Counted from the stretch's first letter, positions 33,314 through 45,145 are shown. The stretch: DNA of 64,000 nucleotides from Melampsora larici-populina 98AG31 (GCF_000204055.1 NW_006768808.1:62001-126000); one strand, 5' to 3'. The notes: generated by a model from the letters alone, not told the origin. Numbers and translations are program-made.

Positions 33314-34631
33314 ATTTGAGTCTTACATTAAAGAACAACTGTTCTCTATACCAACGGGTGCGTTCTTGCTCCCAAATTTTGTTATACATTTTCTTTGGTT
33401 CAACTATCTTGAAAATCATTGTTGCTGATGTCTTGTTGTATTCTGCTATGCCTATATGAATACAGCCTGGCGAAATTAATCAACTAATATAATATACACT
33501 CCGTGCACTGGCCGGATAAAACTTGATTTTGATACTCTTGCGTAACATTTTCTTCCGTACCCAATCTGAGATATCTATGATACCATCGAAGCCAACGAGA
33601 TTATGACATGTACTTCATTATTTTCAGCCTACATAATGTCTTCATGCGCAAACCTTGTCCAAGAATCTTAATTTAGCTTTTTCATCTCGAGTCCCAGAAC
33701 TATTGTTTTCATGTAAATTCAAAATGATCAGCATGTTTGAGTGGAAACCTGTTCTCTAAGATACCTTTACATATTGGTAGTCTCACTGATATGCAGAAGG
33801 AATATACATGTGTACCGTCAAATATATAGCATACTCGATTGGCCTCTAAAAGTTCAGATTTCGTATATGTGAAATTTAGAGCAGAGGTTCGTGATGATCA
33901 ATGAACTTCTGATTGTTACCTTTGACCCTTGTCATACTTGATGTCATCGTAGTGAGAGTTCAATGAACCATATCTTGTTGTGCAATAGTGTTATGTGTAG
34001 CAGCGCAAGGCTCATAAGGACAAAGAGTATAATTAACAGATTGTATCAATGTTATCCCTTGTGATTAATTGAAGTGGGTGCGAATTACAGGGAATTCCAA
34101 TCTCCATTGAGCATTATTCAACCGTGAGGTGTTCAATATTACTTGATAGAAACTCGCTTGATGGGCTTGTCAGCACAGTTTCTATGCCGTTGGTGACACC
34201 AAGACAAACTCCCTTTGTGTCTAATGCGGCGAGTGAATCATCAACAAATCAATGTCGATTTGTTGGACACAAAGACTGATTGTCACGATGAAAGCATTGA
34301 GCAACAGATCACTCATGACTAAAGTTTTGATTTTCATACAGATACGTATTAGATGTGCTTGTAATCATGCTACTACATATGTACTATAGAGTACTTCCAA
34401 TATAGCCGCCTGTTTCATGACTTTTGGTATCGATTTCTCTTGATTCATATTTGTAAACGCCTGGTTGATTCATGGTTATTTCTCCTTTGCTTCTATTTCA
34501 TTTCTTCTTGTGCTCATTCTCCTTCTCTCCAATTGAACTCCAACATAACTTTATAATCTGATTCAGCCCTGTCAAAGACAATCTATCCCGTCTTATCTTA
34601 CCACCTAATTCCGGAAAATCCCGTCCATGAG
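33314..34631. other. Intergenic, no gene seen
   Basis: 1.3 kb of AT-rich sequence. No long frame, tRNA or clear repeat. It probably holds the 3' end of the gene before and the promoter of the gene at 34632. Confidence 0.45.
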
Positions 34632-37600
34632 ATGTCTCAACCTTTGCTCTCAAAGGGTACAGCTCGTGTTATTCGAAACCGAGGCGAAACTTCTCACTCA
34701 GCCGCTGCACCACCAACAACTCGGATGGGTTCCAAAAAGAGGAAGAATGATGAAGCCTCGGAAGAATCGTCAAGTATGTTCAACCTTATGATCAAACAGG
34801 TCCTAGATATTGAACAAAGAAACTCAAAATGAAATCATTCTTTTGCTCATCCAGCCGAAAACCCCGCTACGGAACCTCCTCAAGGTACAGGCTCACGCCG
34901 AAATCGATTGCTTGAGTTGCTTTCTCGCCACGAGATAAAGAAAAAACCGCGATTGGCCAGGGGACCCACCGAAGTTTCTGGAAAACGGCGAGGGTCTGGG
35001 GTGAAGAAACCACGAACTCCGGTCCAAAGCGCCCCCCAAACTGCTCCTTGCATGGAACCGCCAGCTACAACAAACAACCAGGTAGACTATGCTCGGTACA
35101 GCAATCCAGATCTGATTGATTTGATTCATCAGGTGGGGATAGACGCTTGCAATCTCAATAGGACTCAGCTGATTGATACATGTTGGACGCATCACAAATT
35201 AAGTGAGAATTCGTTTGATATTATTTCTTGACTTGGAAACTGAATCCTTCTTTGTATCGCAGTTGTTGTACCCAAGCATGCTTTTGATTTCAAGATGGAT
35301 AAAAATGTACAATCGACCCCTGGTATGTCAATTCTGTACACTTCGTGATTATCTTCAGAAAGTACATCTTGGCTTGTCGTTGTTGAACCTGATGAGGTTA
35401 TACTTAACCCAGATTTGGGTTCTAGTGTTGCAAACATCACTCAGGCTGGGCCTTTGTCGTCAATTATCACCAACCATTGTGGTATGTATATTTTGACTTT
35501 ACCTTGGCTGTTCCCATAATCTGATGAGCTTCCATCCTACACAGTGTTTGATTCCACCTTTTACGAAATGCCGGACGCTGGGCCTTCATTGTTGAGCGGT
35601 TTGATTGATGAAGGTACGTACTGCACTTTTTGTGGAATTACAATAAATCTGATGAGGTTATACTGTACGTCTACAGTCGTGGATTCCGATGCTCCAAACA
35701 TGACAGAGGCTGGGCCTTTGTCATCAGTTGCTGTTGATAATGAAGGTACATACAGATTCACCTTTTGTTTCACACAATCCACAACTGAATCGAATCATCC
35801 TTTAGCCAATAATGATTCTCTGAAGAAAGTTTCTGCGCCACCAAAGCCCAGGAAGAAGAGTAGTGAGCACATGTAATTCTACATTTTGAATTTTGATCAA
35901 CGCTCATCCTTGATCAACGCTCATCCTGATCTTCTGATGGAAGAAACACGGAAGGTCTCTATTTCAGATGGGGCGCGTGCAGAAGAGGAGACTGAAGCCA
36001 TAGAAGGTATGCAACTAGAATTCTCTACATAAAAGCATGCTAATTCTGACAAGCTCTCCATTACATACCCGTAAAATTATATCATAAGGTGGGAAATCCT
36101 TACATCCAAACATCGAAAAAAATACACCGCCTCAAACTCGAAGACGTACAAGGTTAGCTAAACTGAGACCTTCCCCTCCGCGGGGTAGCAAAGGGAAGGG
36201 TAAGGCAAAGGCAACGTCGCCCAATGGTTCAGAAGATTCATTCAATGCAAACAACTTGGACGATTCAAATGATTCGGACTTCAATGTAACACACCAGGAT
36301 GACAGTCCGTCTGATCAAGATGATAGTCAGTCTGATCATGTTGCAGTTTCACCTTTCAAAGGACGCTCTGGCCGAGGTCGAGGAATTCTGGAATCTGTAG
36401 TCTCTAAGCCCGATGACCACATGTCTGAATGTGATGCATCAGCTACCACATCTCCATTGGATCGGATCGGTATACAAAGCGAAGAGCCTGATGTTGCTGG
36501 TAAGGGATCTGCGGAGACCAGACATACAGAAGACAGCTGGATTGTCAAAACCATATGTATGTCTTTTTCTAAGCTCTGAACATCCTTCACAGGTTATTGT
36601 CTTGTATCTGGAAAGCCATTGAAAAATGATCCAACTCATTTTACGCCAGACAAATTACAAGACCAACTCTCAAGGACGGACAAAAAACTTGATGCACTCG
36701 CCGTCGAGTTCAATTTATTTTTGGATGTTTTTCAAAGAGGTGTCAGTAAAAGCCCTCAGACTCGGTGCGCAAAGAAGACGCGCGGTGGACAGACTGCAGT
36801 GAGTTCAATTTGATTAAGACATTTTGAATGATTTCATAGTAACCATGTGTTTGTAGGCTCGTATTAGGTTTCATATCGAGACATTGTTTGGGCAAAAAGG
36901 AAACCACAAGTTGCTTCCAAACGGAGCAACTGAAATTGAGAAACAGGCTTGGATGCGTGACACAAATCCAAACAATCTCCAGTTTGATACATCTTCTGTC
37001 AATTTAGACGGCACTGATACGGTCGATCCATGCTTCCCTTATCCAGACGGGCCAGGACATAAGGACGCCACACCTCGACAACTCCTGATCATTTGGAGGA
37101 TGATGCGCAGTGTAGGCGTATCTAGCTTTCGGCCCGACTTTTCCGAATCTCAACATTCACCAGACAATAGATGGCTGTGGGCCCTCGCGCTCAGAATATT
37201 TTTCAAGCTGGTAGAATGTGGAGAATATACTGGTGTTCCAATTGCTGGTGATGAGAATGTAAAATTTGTCAATAAGTGTCTTAATACCCACATTAGGTCC
37301 CTGACCAAACGGTATGTCAGGATATTCATGTTGCAAAAAAACACCATATCTCACACTTATTGTAACAAACTTTTGTGGGAACATACAGGTACCAGAACAA
37401 GAATTGGGAAGAAGAACGTCGAAAAAGGACTTCTGATGAAATTCGCCGAAGTGCAAGGCTTAGATATGTGCGTTAAAATTACCCACTCAAAAATATGAAT
37501 CATTTATTTGACTACTTGATTTATATACACCAGCTGCGGCAGATACGCGAGACCTACATACTTACCAACCCCGAGCTTTGGCGACTTGCAAATGTTGTGC

Positions 37601-37992
37601 CGCCGGCATGCAGTGACGATGAGACCGACCTCGAGCAAATCTCAACACCTAGCCAGCAGGGCCCGGTTATACCCTGTGTGATACGAAGCGTTGAATGGCG
37701 AAGCAACAATCTCAAGACAATATGTATGTTACTTGATCTTGCTAAATCAAAGGTTGATTCAAGTAAACCACGCAAGAAGGGTGCATCACCAAGGCAAAGT
37801 GGCCGGCCAAACCGTCCTCGGTATCGCTGCATAGGTGGACCACAAAGTCAGGTACCTGCACCAAGTGGCCTTCCGGTAGACTGCTATTCTTCGACTTGGC
37901 TCCAGAAACTTTCTCCCCTGGAAAGAACCCAGCTAGAAGTCAATCCTGTACCTATTCTGGATGAACTGCTTCCTCTCGTCGAAAAACTTTGA
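34632..37992 (+). CDS. Cargo gene E: 864-aa, 13-exon nuclear-looking protein
   Basis: Exons: 34632-34773, 34855-35202, 35263-35322, 35359-35481, 35545-35613, 35677-35745, 35806-35859, 35944-36006, 36089-36556, 36593-36798, 36857-37311, 37389-37467 and 37534-37992 (2595 nt, no stop). Basic nuclear-type stretches (GSKKRKND, GKRRGSGVKKPR, PKPRKK) and an AT-hook-like GRSGRGRG occur in the first half. A SAP-like helical motif (YSNPDLIDLIHQVGIDACNL) lies near residues 125-160. Three consecutive exons encode related units around AGPLSS, two of them exactly 69 bp, an exon duplication. The C-terminal third (RFHIETLFGQ through SACSDDETD, VIRSVEWRSNNLKTI, GLPVDCYSSTWL) resembles a conserved region I associate with uncharacterised basidiomycete proteins. 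Role unknown; a chromatin or DNA-binding protein is likely. The exon 7/8 junction is the least certain. Confidence 0.75.
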
Positions 37993-39202
37993 TTTTTTCG
38001 CTTGTATGTAAACATTCCTGATACATCATGTTTGACTCCGATCACCGACACAGATCTCTTGATTTAGAAGCAACAGAACAGAGATAAAGGTATATAAACA
38101 ATTGTATCTTCTGTCCACAACCGCTTTTTAATACATCAGTGTTTATCAGTGATAGACTCAAAGAAAAATTTTGTTAACTTTTGACTTCATGATATATCAT
38201 AGTTCGTGTCAGAGGTGGAATCAAGAGAACTATCAATGTATCTCTCAAATAAAGTTGTTGATTTTTTATTTCATTATAGTTTTTATCAGAGGTGGAATAA
38301 AGTGAGCTATCAACGTATCTTTCTTCTGTGAAGAACCATTGCATATTTGTTTGATATTCAATAGAAAAGACAGACACAGTGCCAGTTCAATGTGACCTTA
38401 ACATCAAGGTCACAACCATTGCGTAGTTTCTGAAAATTAGACTGGAAACCAATAAGCAAACACGTTTATGACTCAATTTCGGACAGTTTTGATAGAGACG
38501 TACTTTCCATTGGACATGTGCCGCAATCTGATTACCTTCAATGCTGGGGTACACTTATTCAAATCCAGAACTCAGATCACATTAAGATAGGGATAGTTTT
38601 TTACCATCATCAAGCTATTGCTTTGGTCCAGATGTATATTTACTTGATCCAGGCTAGGAATTTACAACAGAGTAAAATACCCAATCACTTCATAGTCGCC
38701 CAACCGGTCCGTCAACCATCAAAGTCAACTTTTTTACAATATACAATTCTTAATTTTTACATTCTGAGATTGAGTGAGGTCAGAAGATTTATCAGATCTG
38801 ATTGATGATTACATTGAACACAACTGATCTATATGTACGTCAAGATCACAAGTGGGAAAGATCATTGCCTCCCAGGACATCTTTTGATGACTTGATTATA
38901 ATCAAGTCATAGCGGAAAGGCTGGGATGACCAGTCATTATGTTGATCATCTGAATTGCAGAAGAGCTACGAATGTCTCATTCTGATTGTATGGTCAAATT
39001 AATCTCTTATATTGATATAACTATCTTCTAGCTTTATCCATGTATTGTAATCAACAAACAAGACCACTTGATAAGTTGATCATGATCATGAGGTTGTAGA
39101 GCATATATTACACCTACTGCTCCGTCAAGTTTCTAACTCAAAGCTCATACATTTCTCTGAAGATTTTTTTAAACCATCTCATCATTCAGTACTCCAGATA
39201 TC
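37993..39202. other. Intergenic with a short tandem repeat and a palindrome
   Basis: Two copies of an about 80-bp unit around CAGAGGTGGAATMAAG lie at 38190-38335. A perfect 24-bp palindrome (ATGACTTGATTA followed by its complement) is at 38887-38910. No gene is seen. Confidence 0.6.
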
Positions 39203-40044
39203 ATGGATCATCACCCGGCCTATTATGTTTACTTACCCAATTATATGCTTGAATACGTTGTTGGTGAAACTAATCCTAGGATCGATGCGGACCTCTTCTT
39301 GAGCAAAGCTACTCCAAATCAAATTGTGGAGGTGATCTCAGCGTTTCATCCCCGTCTCCGTCTAACTCGAAATGCCGAAGAAGACCATGAACTCCTCCTC
39401 AAACTTTTCATTGAGAAGGTGGCCCCACGTCTATCTCGTTTAATCAGCTCTCTTAATGGCAACAAAAACTATATCCAAGGCCTATTCGCATGCCCCGTAT
39501 ACAAACCTGATCAACTCACTAGCCGATGGATCAATTCCAGCGCTGATTACGACCCTAAACGAATTGATATGTTTGACACCGGTACTCTTATGCACCTCAG
39601 GAGCGGGAAGTACCGTCTTGCAGCCGAAAGCCTCCAGCACTTTATCGAGTCCTATACGTTTCTGAGCCAAGCAGAAATTGATGAGATTATTGGTGCTCAA
39701 ACTGATGCTGAGGACACTCTCCACGACACATCCATCTTCCTTGAACGATCCGTCGAGTCCATCGAAAGTATTCACCTTCAATTGCGTCTGCCCACCCTCT
39801 CACGAACCAAACGCGGAGATCTTGAGGAGGAATTAAAATGTGCTAAAGCTTCTTTAAGATCCCGTCAGGGGATGTTCAATGCTGCCATTGAAGACGTTGG
39901 TTTTCTTAGAGCGTTGGCCAAACATCATGAGTGCGTTCCCTGTCACAATTCTCTACATGATCACTCTTAAGCTGATCTAACTGATGCTATACTGATCATT
40001 CAATTAGGGGAGTCCTCCAAAAACATCAACCCGCTCAAAATTAG
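39203..40044 (+). CDS. Cargo gene C: helical-family protein, 254 aa
   Basis: Exons 39203-39930 and 40008-40044 (765 nt, no stop). The start MDHHPAYYVYLPNYMLEYV is the first ATG and matches the start region of the paralogue at 32396. The proteins align end to end, including VEVISAFHPR / LDIILAFYPH, IDMFDTGTLMHLRSGKYRLA and RSRQGMFNAAIEDVGFLRAL. The final intron has the same position and phase as in the paralogue, so the pair arose by duplication of a spliced gene. Highly helical and soluble by appearance. Directly downstream lies a second copy of the terminal exon-intron unit (40045-40189). Confidence 0.78.
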
Positions 40045-40189
40045 CTGATCGAGAAATTATTGGAGCATTGGCTGAGCAACATGAGTGGGTTCCTTGTTTC
40101 AGCATTGTTTGCTATTGTTTACTAACCACTTGATTGCATATTAAAGGTTCATCAAGGAACATCGTCCTGTCAAAACATCGAACCACTGA
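40045..40189 (+). pseudogene. Duplicated terminal exon unit of cargo gene C
   Basis: GCTGATCGAGAAATTATTGG onward encodes a copy of the end of the preceding gene (IIGALAEQHE against GFLRALAKHHE). It is followed by an intron starting GTGGGTTCC at the same phase and an exon FIKEHRPVKTSNH with stop at 40187-40189. It could serve as an alternative 3' end if spliced to the main gene, or be a dead duplicate. Confidence 0.6.
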
Positions 40190-40520
40190 AAATTAGCCCG
40201 TCCAATACCATAATCAAAAATCTCAAGCTTTGAATCTCTGTGATTTGTTGTCTTATCACTTTGACTGTCGTAACTGTTGATCATTATCTCTGACAAAAAT
40301 TTTATAGCTGTTTTTGCATCATGTGAACCATGCATACCGCACTACTTGTCAATCACAATCACATAGTGTGATCGTGAAATTCTGAGTCATAAGATTGAAT
40401 ACTTTGCATATCACTTATAGTAATGCTCTCATCAAAACAGTTTTTGTGTGAGGTAAAAAGTCCCGGCGCGAAGATATGGTTCCTGGAACATGTTGGTTTG
40501 TAGTCATGAGTAATCAGCCC

Positions 40521-40789
40521 TATGTAGTTCTAACTTCTAAGTATCGAAAACAGTCCTTGGTTGGTTTCCTGGATCTGCGAAACCCGCTCTATTGATCTTT
40601 CAGGTTTTCCCACCCCAGGAACCTGCTCCCTTGTTATGTAGTTCTAACTTCTAAGTATCGAAAACAGTCCTTGATTTGTTGTTTTTCTGGATCTGCGAAA
40701 CCCGCTCTATTGATCTTTCAGGTTTTCCCACCCCAGGAACCTGCTCCCTTGTTATGTAGTTCTAACTTCTAACTATCGAAAACAGTCCG
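40521..40789. repeat. Tandem repeat, period 114-118 bp
   Basis: TATGTAGTTCTAACTTCTAA starts at 40521, 40635 and 40753. Between the starts, GGATCTGCGAAACCCGCTCT and CCCAGGAACCTGCTCCCTTG recur. The copies are nearly identical, so the array is recent. Confidence 0.88.
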
Positions 40790-40808
40790 GAATCTCAAGT
40801 TTAGGAGA

Positions 40809-41575
40809 TCAAGTGTTCCAGAAAGCCAACATGATAAACTCTCGGAAGTTCTGTTTGATCTTCTCCTAGAAAGCAAAAGCTAATACCTCATCAATGAAAT
40901 CAGAGATATGTCCCTGCTCCAGTTTATGCTAAATCACGAGACAGATAAACTCTCGGAAGTTCTGTTTGATCTTCTCCTAGAAAGCAAAAGCTAATACCTC
41001 ATCAATGAAATCAGAGATATGTCCCTGCTCCAGTTTATGCTAAATCACGAGACAGAGTGAAAGGAAGAGAATTTATAGAATTAGACTTACTAGTAAGAGA
41101 CCTTGAGCTTTCGTCATTAAGGCAAGAAAACCTCTTAATTTGGCATCTGTGGTGGAACCTTGATCTATCCATTGATTAGTCAATTCTATGTACTTTGCTA
41201 CCAGCTCCTTTCTCTCAATTAATAATTCTTCTTTCTTAGATTGATCTAATTCTTGAGAAGGTGAGGAATCGCGATGATATGGTTTCCAGGTGGACTCTCC
41301 TCCGACTTCTTTGAGTTGTTGTCGTGATCGACATGCATGAGCAAGTCTTGACTAGACTTGGAGAACATGATCTCAGAGCGTTCAACAGCTATGTCGATCA
41401 AAGGTAACGAAATTTTGATTGAGCACCACAAAGACAACCCACATGATCAAATTCAGCAGGACATACGCACGATCAAGCATCGGAGCCAAGACTTTCCAAA
41501 CTCCATGAAAGACCCATGGAGCGTCGTGGATGATCAAGAGTTCCATGGTCTTTTTGAATAGTGGATCACTGAGTA
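40809..41575 (-). pseudogene. Sec14-like (CRAL-TRIO) lipid-transfer protein, C-terminal fragment
   Basis: Reading the minus strand gives MELLIIHDAPWVFHGVWKVL, a classic segment of the CRAL-TRIO lipid-binding fold, then SEIMFSKSSQDLLMHVDH, GGESTWKPYHR and a charged C-terminal helix (ERKELVAKYIELTNQW). A last exon (40865-40809) encodes a helix ending MLAFWNT. Sec14-family proteins bind phospholipids and move them between membranes. The N-terminal half is absent, and frame changes occur near MLD and after VDHD, so it is a broken captured gene. The last exon lies within a 111-bp tandem duplication (40833-41054), giving two copies of it. Confidence 0.78.
40833..41054. repeat. Tandem duplication of 111 bp
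   Basis: Two copies (40833-40943 and 40944-41054) starting GATAAACTCTCGGAAGTTCT appear identical. They contain the final exon and 3' splice site of the Sec14-like fragment. Confidence 0.92.
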
Positions 41576-41699
41576 TCAGTATTGTTCCTTAGCATTTGAA
41601 CAGGTTTGAGCCAACCAGGTCCGTCCGTGTCTTTCATCATATCAATCAAATGTATCGGTGTAGCTTTAAGGGTCACATCTCAGAAGTACGACTAGTTGA

Positions 41700-42070
41700 A
41701 TAGGAATCAGAGGCAATGTCAATCAAAAGACAAATATTCCAAGAAATATGTATTGTGCAGATGATAGGAAGTAAGATATGGACAAGAAAGAAGATATGAT
41801 AGTATGTATAAGATATGGACAGGAAAAAGAGACAGATCAATGACAAATATAAAGCTTTGTAAGATATGGACACGAACAGATAGAAATATCAATGACAAAT
41901 CATATAATAGAGTGTAAGATATTGACAAGAAAGGAAAGATAATATATGGACACGAAAAAAGAGACAGGTGAATGAAAGATATAATGGTTTGGGAAATATG
42001 GACACGAATAGATAGAAAGACCATTGAAAAGTATAAAATATGGACAAGAAAGGATATATAATTTAGTAAA
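41700..42070. repeat. Degenerate repeats around AGATATGGACACGAA
   Basis: At least seven imperfect copies of RATATGGACAMGAA, with AGACAGRTSAATGA or ATAGAAA blocks between, at irregular 40-70 bp spacing. They lie just downstream of the transposase stop, where CACTA elements often carry repeated transposase-binding motifs. That role here is inference. Confidence 0.7.
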
Positions 42071-42115
42071 AGATATAATAGAGATTGGATGAATCAGTAC
42101 ATGATTAACAGATTT

Positions 42116-45100
42116 TCATCGCACCATTGACACCATTGCTACAGTTGAAAATTTTAAACTACTATGGAGTTCTTGTGGTTTGTACATCAACCAAGCACAA
42201 TGTGCAATTATTTCGTCTAACTTAACCACATGATCTTCGGGTGAGTCCCACATCAGTAAGTGAGCTTGTACATCAGGCATCTGGAAGCTTTTGAAAGGAT
42301 CTTTCATTTTTTCTGGAATCGCCTTGAATACTTGTATATTCAGCCAGGTCTCCATGATGTTGTGATTTGGCTTTGGCGCTCGACGGTGAACAAAGATCTT
42401 TGATATCCTACCAAACCGTTTGTGTTTGCTAGCATTTGTTTTGAAGATGACAAAGCTGTTATTTGGATTTGCTTCAAATGTTGAAAAAGTAATGTTAAGA
42501 TGATCGATGTGCTTGTGAAAAAACGCGCGGGGAGGGACAGGTGCATGACCCAGTGCCTCATCTGGTGAGAATGAAGCCCATTCCTCCGGATCTACCCAAG
42601 TACATTCTTCATGCCTTTGACCATTCAGGCGTCTGATTAATTGTATAAGTAGTTTTTCATCTAACGGGTCTAGCTTAGAATTAGAAAGGCGTCTGGGTTT
42701 TGGTAAGGGTGGTTCGTACAGTGCTTGCAATCGAGTGACATATGGTTGAAGCGCCTGCGGAAGTTTTCCACTTTGTAGCAGAGCGGAAAGGTTACCAGCA
42801 CGGCAGAAGTTCTTGAGGAACGTGATTTCGAGTTCACCTGTCAGATCAAGCAGAAATTTGATCAGCACATACATCATTGATACTTGAAGACAGAAATAAA
42901 AACAGTCTATCTTACCTATGTGGTTATTGTGNNNNNNNNNNNNNNNNNNNNNNNNNNNNNNNNNNNNNNNNNNNNNNNNNNNNNNNNNNNNNNNNNNNNN
43001 NNNNNNNNNNNNNNNNNNNNNNNNNNNNNNNNNNNNNNNNNNNNNNNNNNNNNNNNNNNNNNNNNNNNNNNNNNNNNNNNNNNNNNNNNNNNNNNNNNNN
43101 NNNNNNNNNNNNNNNNNNNNNNNNNNNNNNNNNNNNNNNNNNNNNNNNNNNNNNNNNNNNNNNNNNNNNNNNNNNNNNNNNNNNNNNNNNNNNNNNNNNN
43201 NNNNNNNNNNNNNNNNNNNNNNNNNNNNNNNNNNNNNNNNNNNNNNNNNNNNNNNNNNNNNNNNNNNNNNNNNNNNNNNNNNNNNNNNNNNNNNNNNNNN
43301 NNNNNNNNNNNNNNNNNNNNNNNNNNNNNNNNNNNNNNNNNNNNNNNNNNNNNNNNNNNNNNNNNNNNNNNNNNNNNNNNNNNNNNNNNNNNNNNNNNNN
43401 NNNNNNNNNNNNNNNNNNNNNNNNNNNNNNNNNNNNNNNNNNNNNNNNNNNNNNNNNNNNNNNNNNNNNNNNNNNNNNNNNNNNNNNNNNNNNNNNNNNN
43501 NNNNNNNNNNNNNNNNNNNNNNNNNNNNNNNNNNNNNNNNNNNNNNNNNNNNNNNNNNNNNNNNNNNNNNNNNNNNNNNNNNNNNNNNNNNNNNNNNNNN
43601 NNNNNNNNNNNNNNNNNNNNNNNNNNNNNNNNNNNNNNNNNNNNNNNNNNNNNNNNNNNNNNNNNNNNNNNNNNNNNNNNNNNNNNNNNNNNNNNNNNNN
43701 NNNNNNNNNNNNNNNNNNNNNNNNNNNNNNNNNNNNNNNNNNNNNNNNNNNNNNNNNNNNNNNNNNNNNNNNNNNNNNNNNNNNNNNNNNNNNNNNNNNN
43801 NNNNNNNNNNNNNNNNNNNNNNNNNNNNNNNNNNNNNNNNNNNNNNNNNNNNNNNNACCTACGTCGACTGATGAATATCGCAGATCTGAGCATCTGGGTC
43901 AAATGGCTTTGATGATTCTTCAAGGGATTCGTCCAGCCATAACTCAACCTTTGGTCGAGAAAAGAAACGTCCAAGCCAATGTACAAAGCTTTGAAATGCA
44001 TACTGGCGGACAGGTTTTGGATTTCCTCGAAAGAACCGAATAAGTGGCTCACCACAGACTTCGACCAAGAATTCGTGATCGTTATCTGGCATCGAAGAGA
44101 CAATGGCGCCGCTATCTGAGTGATTTCCATCGGGAGGCCCTCCAGGGATCCGGGCAATACGGTGATGACATTGTTTTGGTGTGTTTGTCATTGGATAAAG
44201 AGCAAAGCACACCTTACAGCAGTTCATAAAAATCAAGTCTGGTTCGAGTCGAAGCCATCCAAGAACTGTGACCATGCTTTGTGGGATTTTCTGTAGGGCT
44301 GAAGCGTCTACGGGGCTGAGATTCGACGGAATGTGTGAAAGACTTGGTACAAGTCCGCGGGTCAAAGAAAGCTCGATTGTAATGCGCTGTACATCGAGTA
44401 ACCAAGCACTAGTAGATCTTGAGGTGTGGTCGAATATGCTTATGATGGCCGCGCTCAGTGCAGCGTGAAGGCACAGGGCATTCGCATTCTGAAGGGTGAA
44501 GATGTGGAATTCGCCTGTAACGTGAGATCAATTGGACAATCAATCAGACGTTGCTTGTGAAACACATCAAGCCAAGGTTATCTTACCACAATCAAGGGGG
44601 TCCATCCCACTACTCTTATCTACAGCTAAATCTAAGCGTACTTGAGCCGAATGCTGGGTTTGAGATTGTTCAGGCAAGCCTGAATCAATAGTGTCCAAGT
44701 TACCAGCGTGGTCTGGACTTGATCGATTTGCTGGCGGTGGGAGCTGCGGTGAGTGGGTGTATTTCAGTGGTGAGTTTTTCATACATTTTCAATCAATATT
44801 TCGGATTACTAACTGGTTCTGTATGATCGGAATTTGATCCCGAGTGAAGCGACAGCTGCCCAAGTCGAGTAAGCACGTCACTCTGTGCCCCAGAGCCACC
44901 GTTGTTTGCAGAAGGAACTGTGCTTGTCGAAGATATTGAGGATGCCGCGAGCTTTCGAAGGTCGGCACGCTGATGAGCTTCGTAAGCTTCTCGAGTGAGC
45001 TCAACACCTTTGTGATGGTTTCCAGAGGGGTCTAAGTAAACTCCAGAGTTGCAGTCGAAAGTCTGGCAACGACAAACAATCCGATGGGCTCTGCCAGTCT

Positions 45101-45119
45101 TCTTTTCGCGAGGAGCCAT
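42116..45119 (-). CDS. TNP2/Plavaka-like transposase of the large CACTA element (core in gap)
   Basis: Visible exons in phase: 45119-44814, 44743-44587, 44514 into the gap, 42931-42916 and 42837-42116. The N-terminus has a Cys motif (RIVCRCQTFDCNSG, YLDPSGNHHKG, LTREAYEAHQR). The exon before the gap has CCKVCFALYPM, CGEPLIRFF and QSFVHWLGRFFSRP, typical of the region ahead of the DDE core in fungal TNP2/Plavaka proteins. After the gap GELEITFLKNFCRAGNLSAL begins the C-terminal domain, ending MVSMVR. It is related in layout to the intact gene at 57928-61211. It should cut and paste elements with CACTA ends. The catalytic core is hidden by 925 N, so integrity is unknown. Confidence 0.8.
42932..43856. 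other. Assembly gap of 925 N inside the transposase gene
   Basis: It hides the expected catalytic region. A length other than 100 suggests an estimate from read pairs. About 1.1-1.5 kb of coding sequence would be expected here by comparison with 58720-60760, so the gap estimate or the gene may be short. Confidence 0.97.
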
Positions 45120-45145
45120 GTGAATTTCGCTATCAGATAAATTCT

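Noticed and set aside
40521..41054. CRISPR-like array
   Set aside because: The units are 111-118 bp, directly adjacent, without constant short repeats and variable spacers; the genome is eukaryotic.
42877..44157. Very long open frames across the gap on both strands
   Set aside because: They exist only because N codons cannot be stops; only the minus-strand exon parts with TNP2-like sequence are real.
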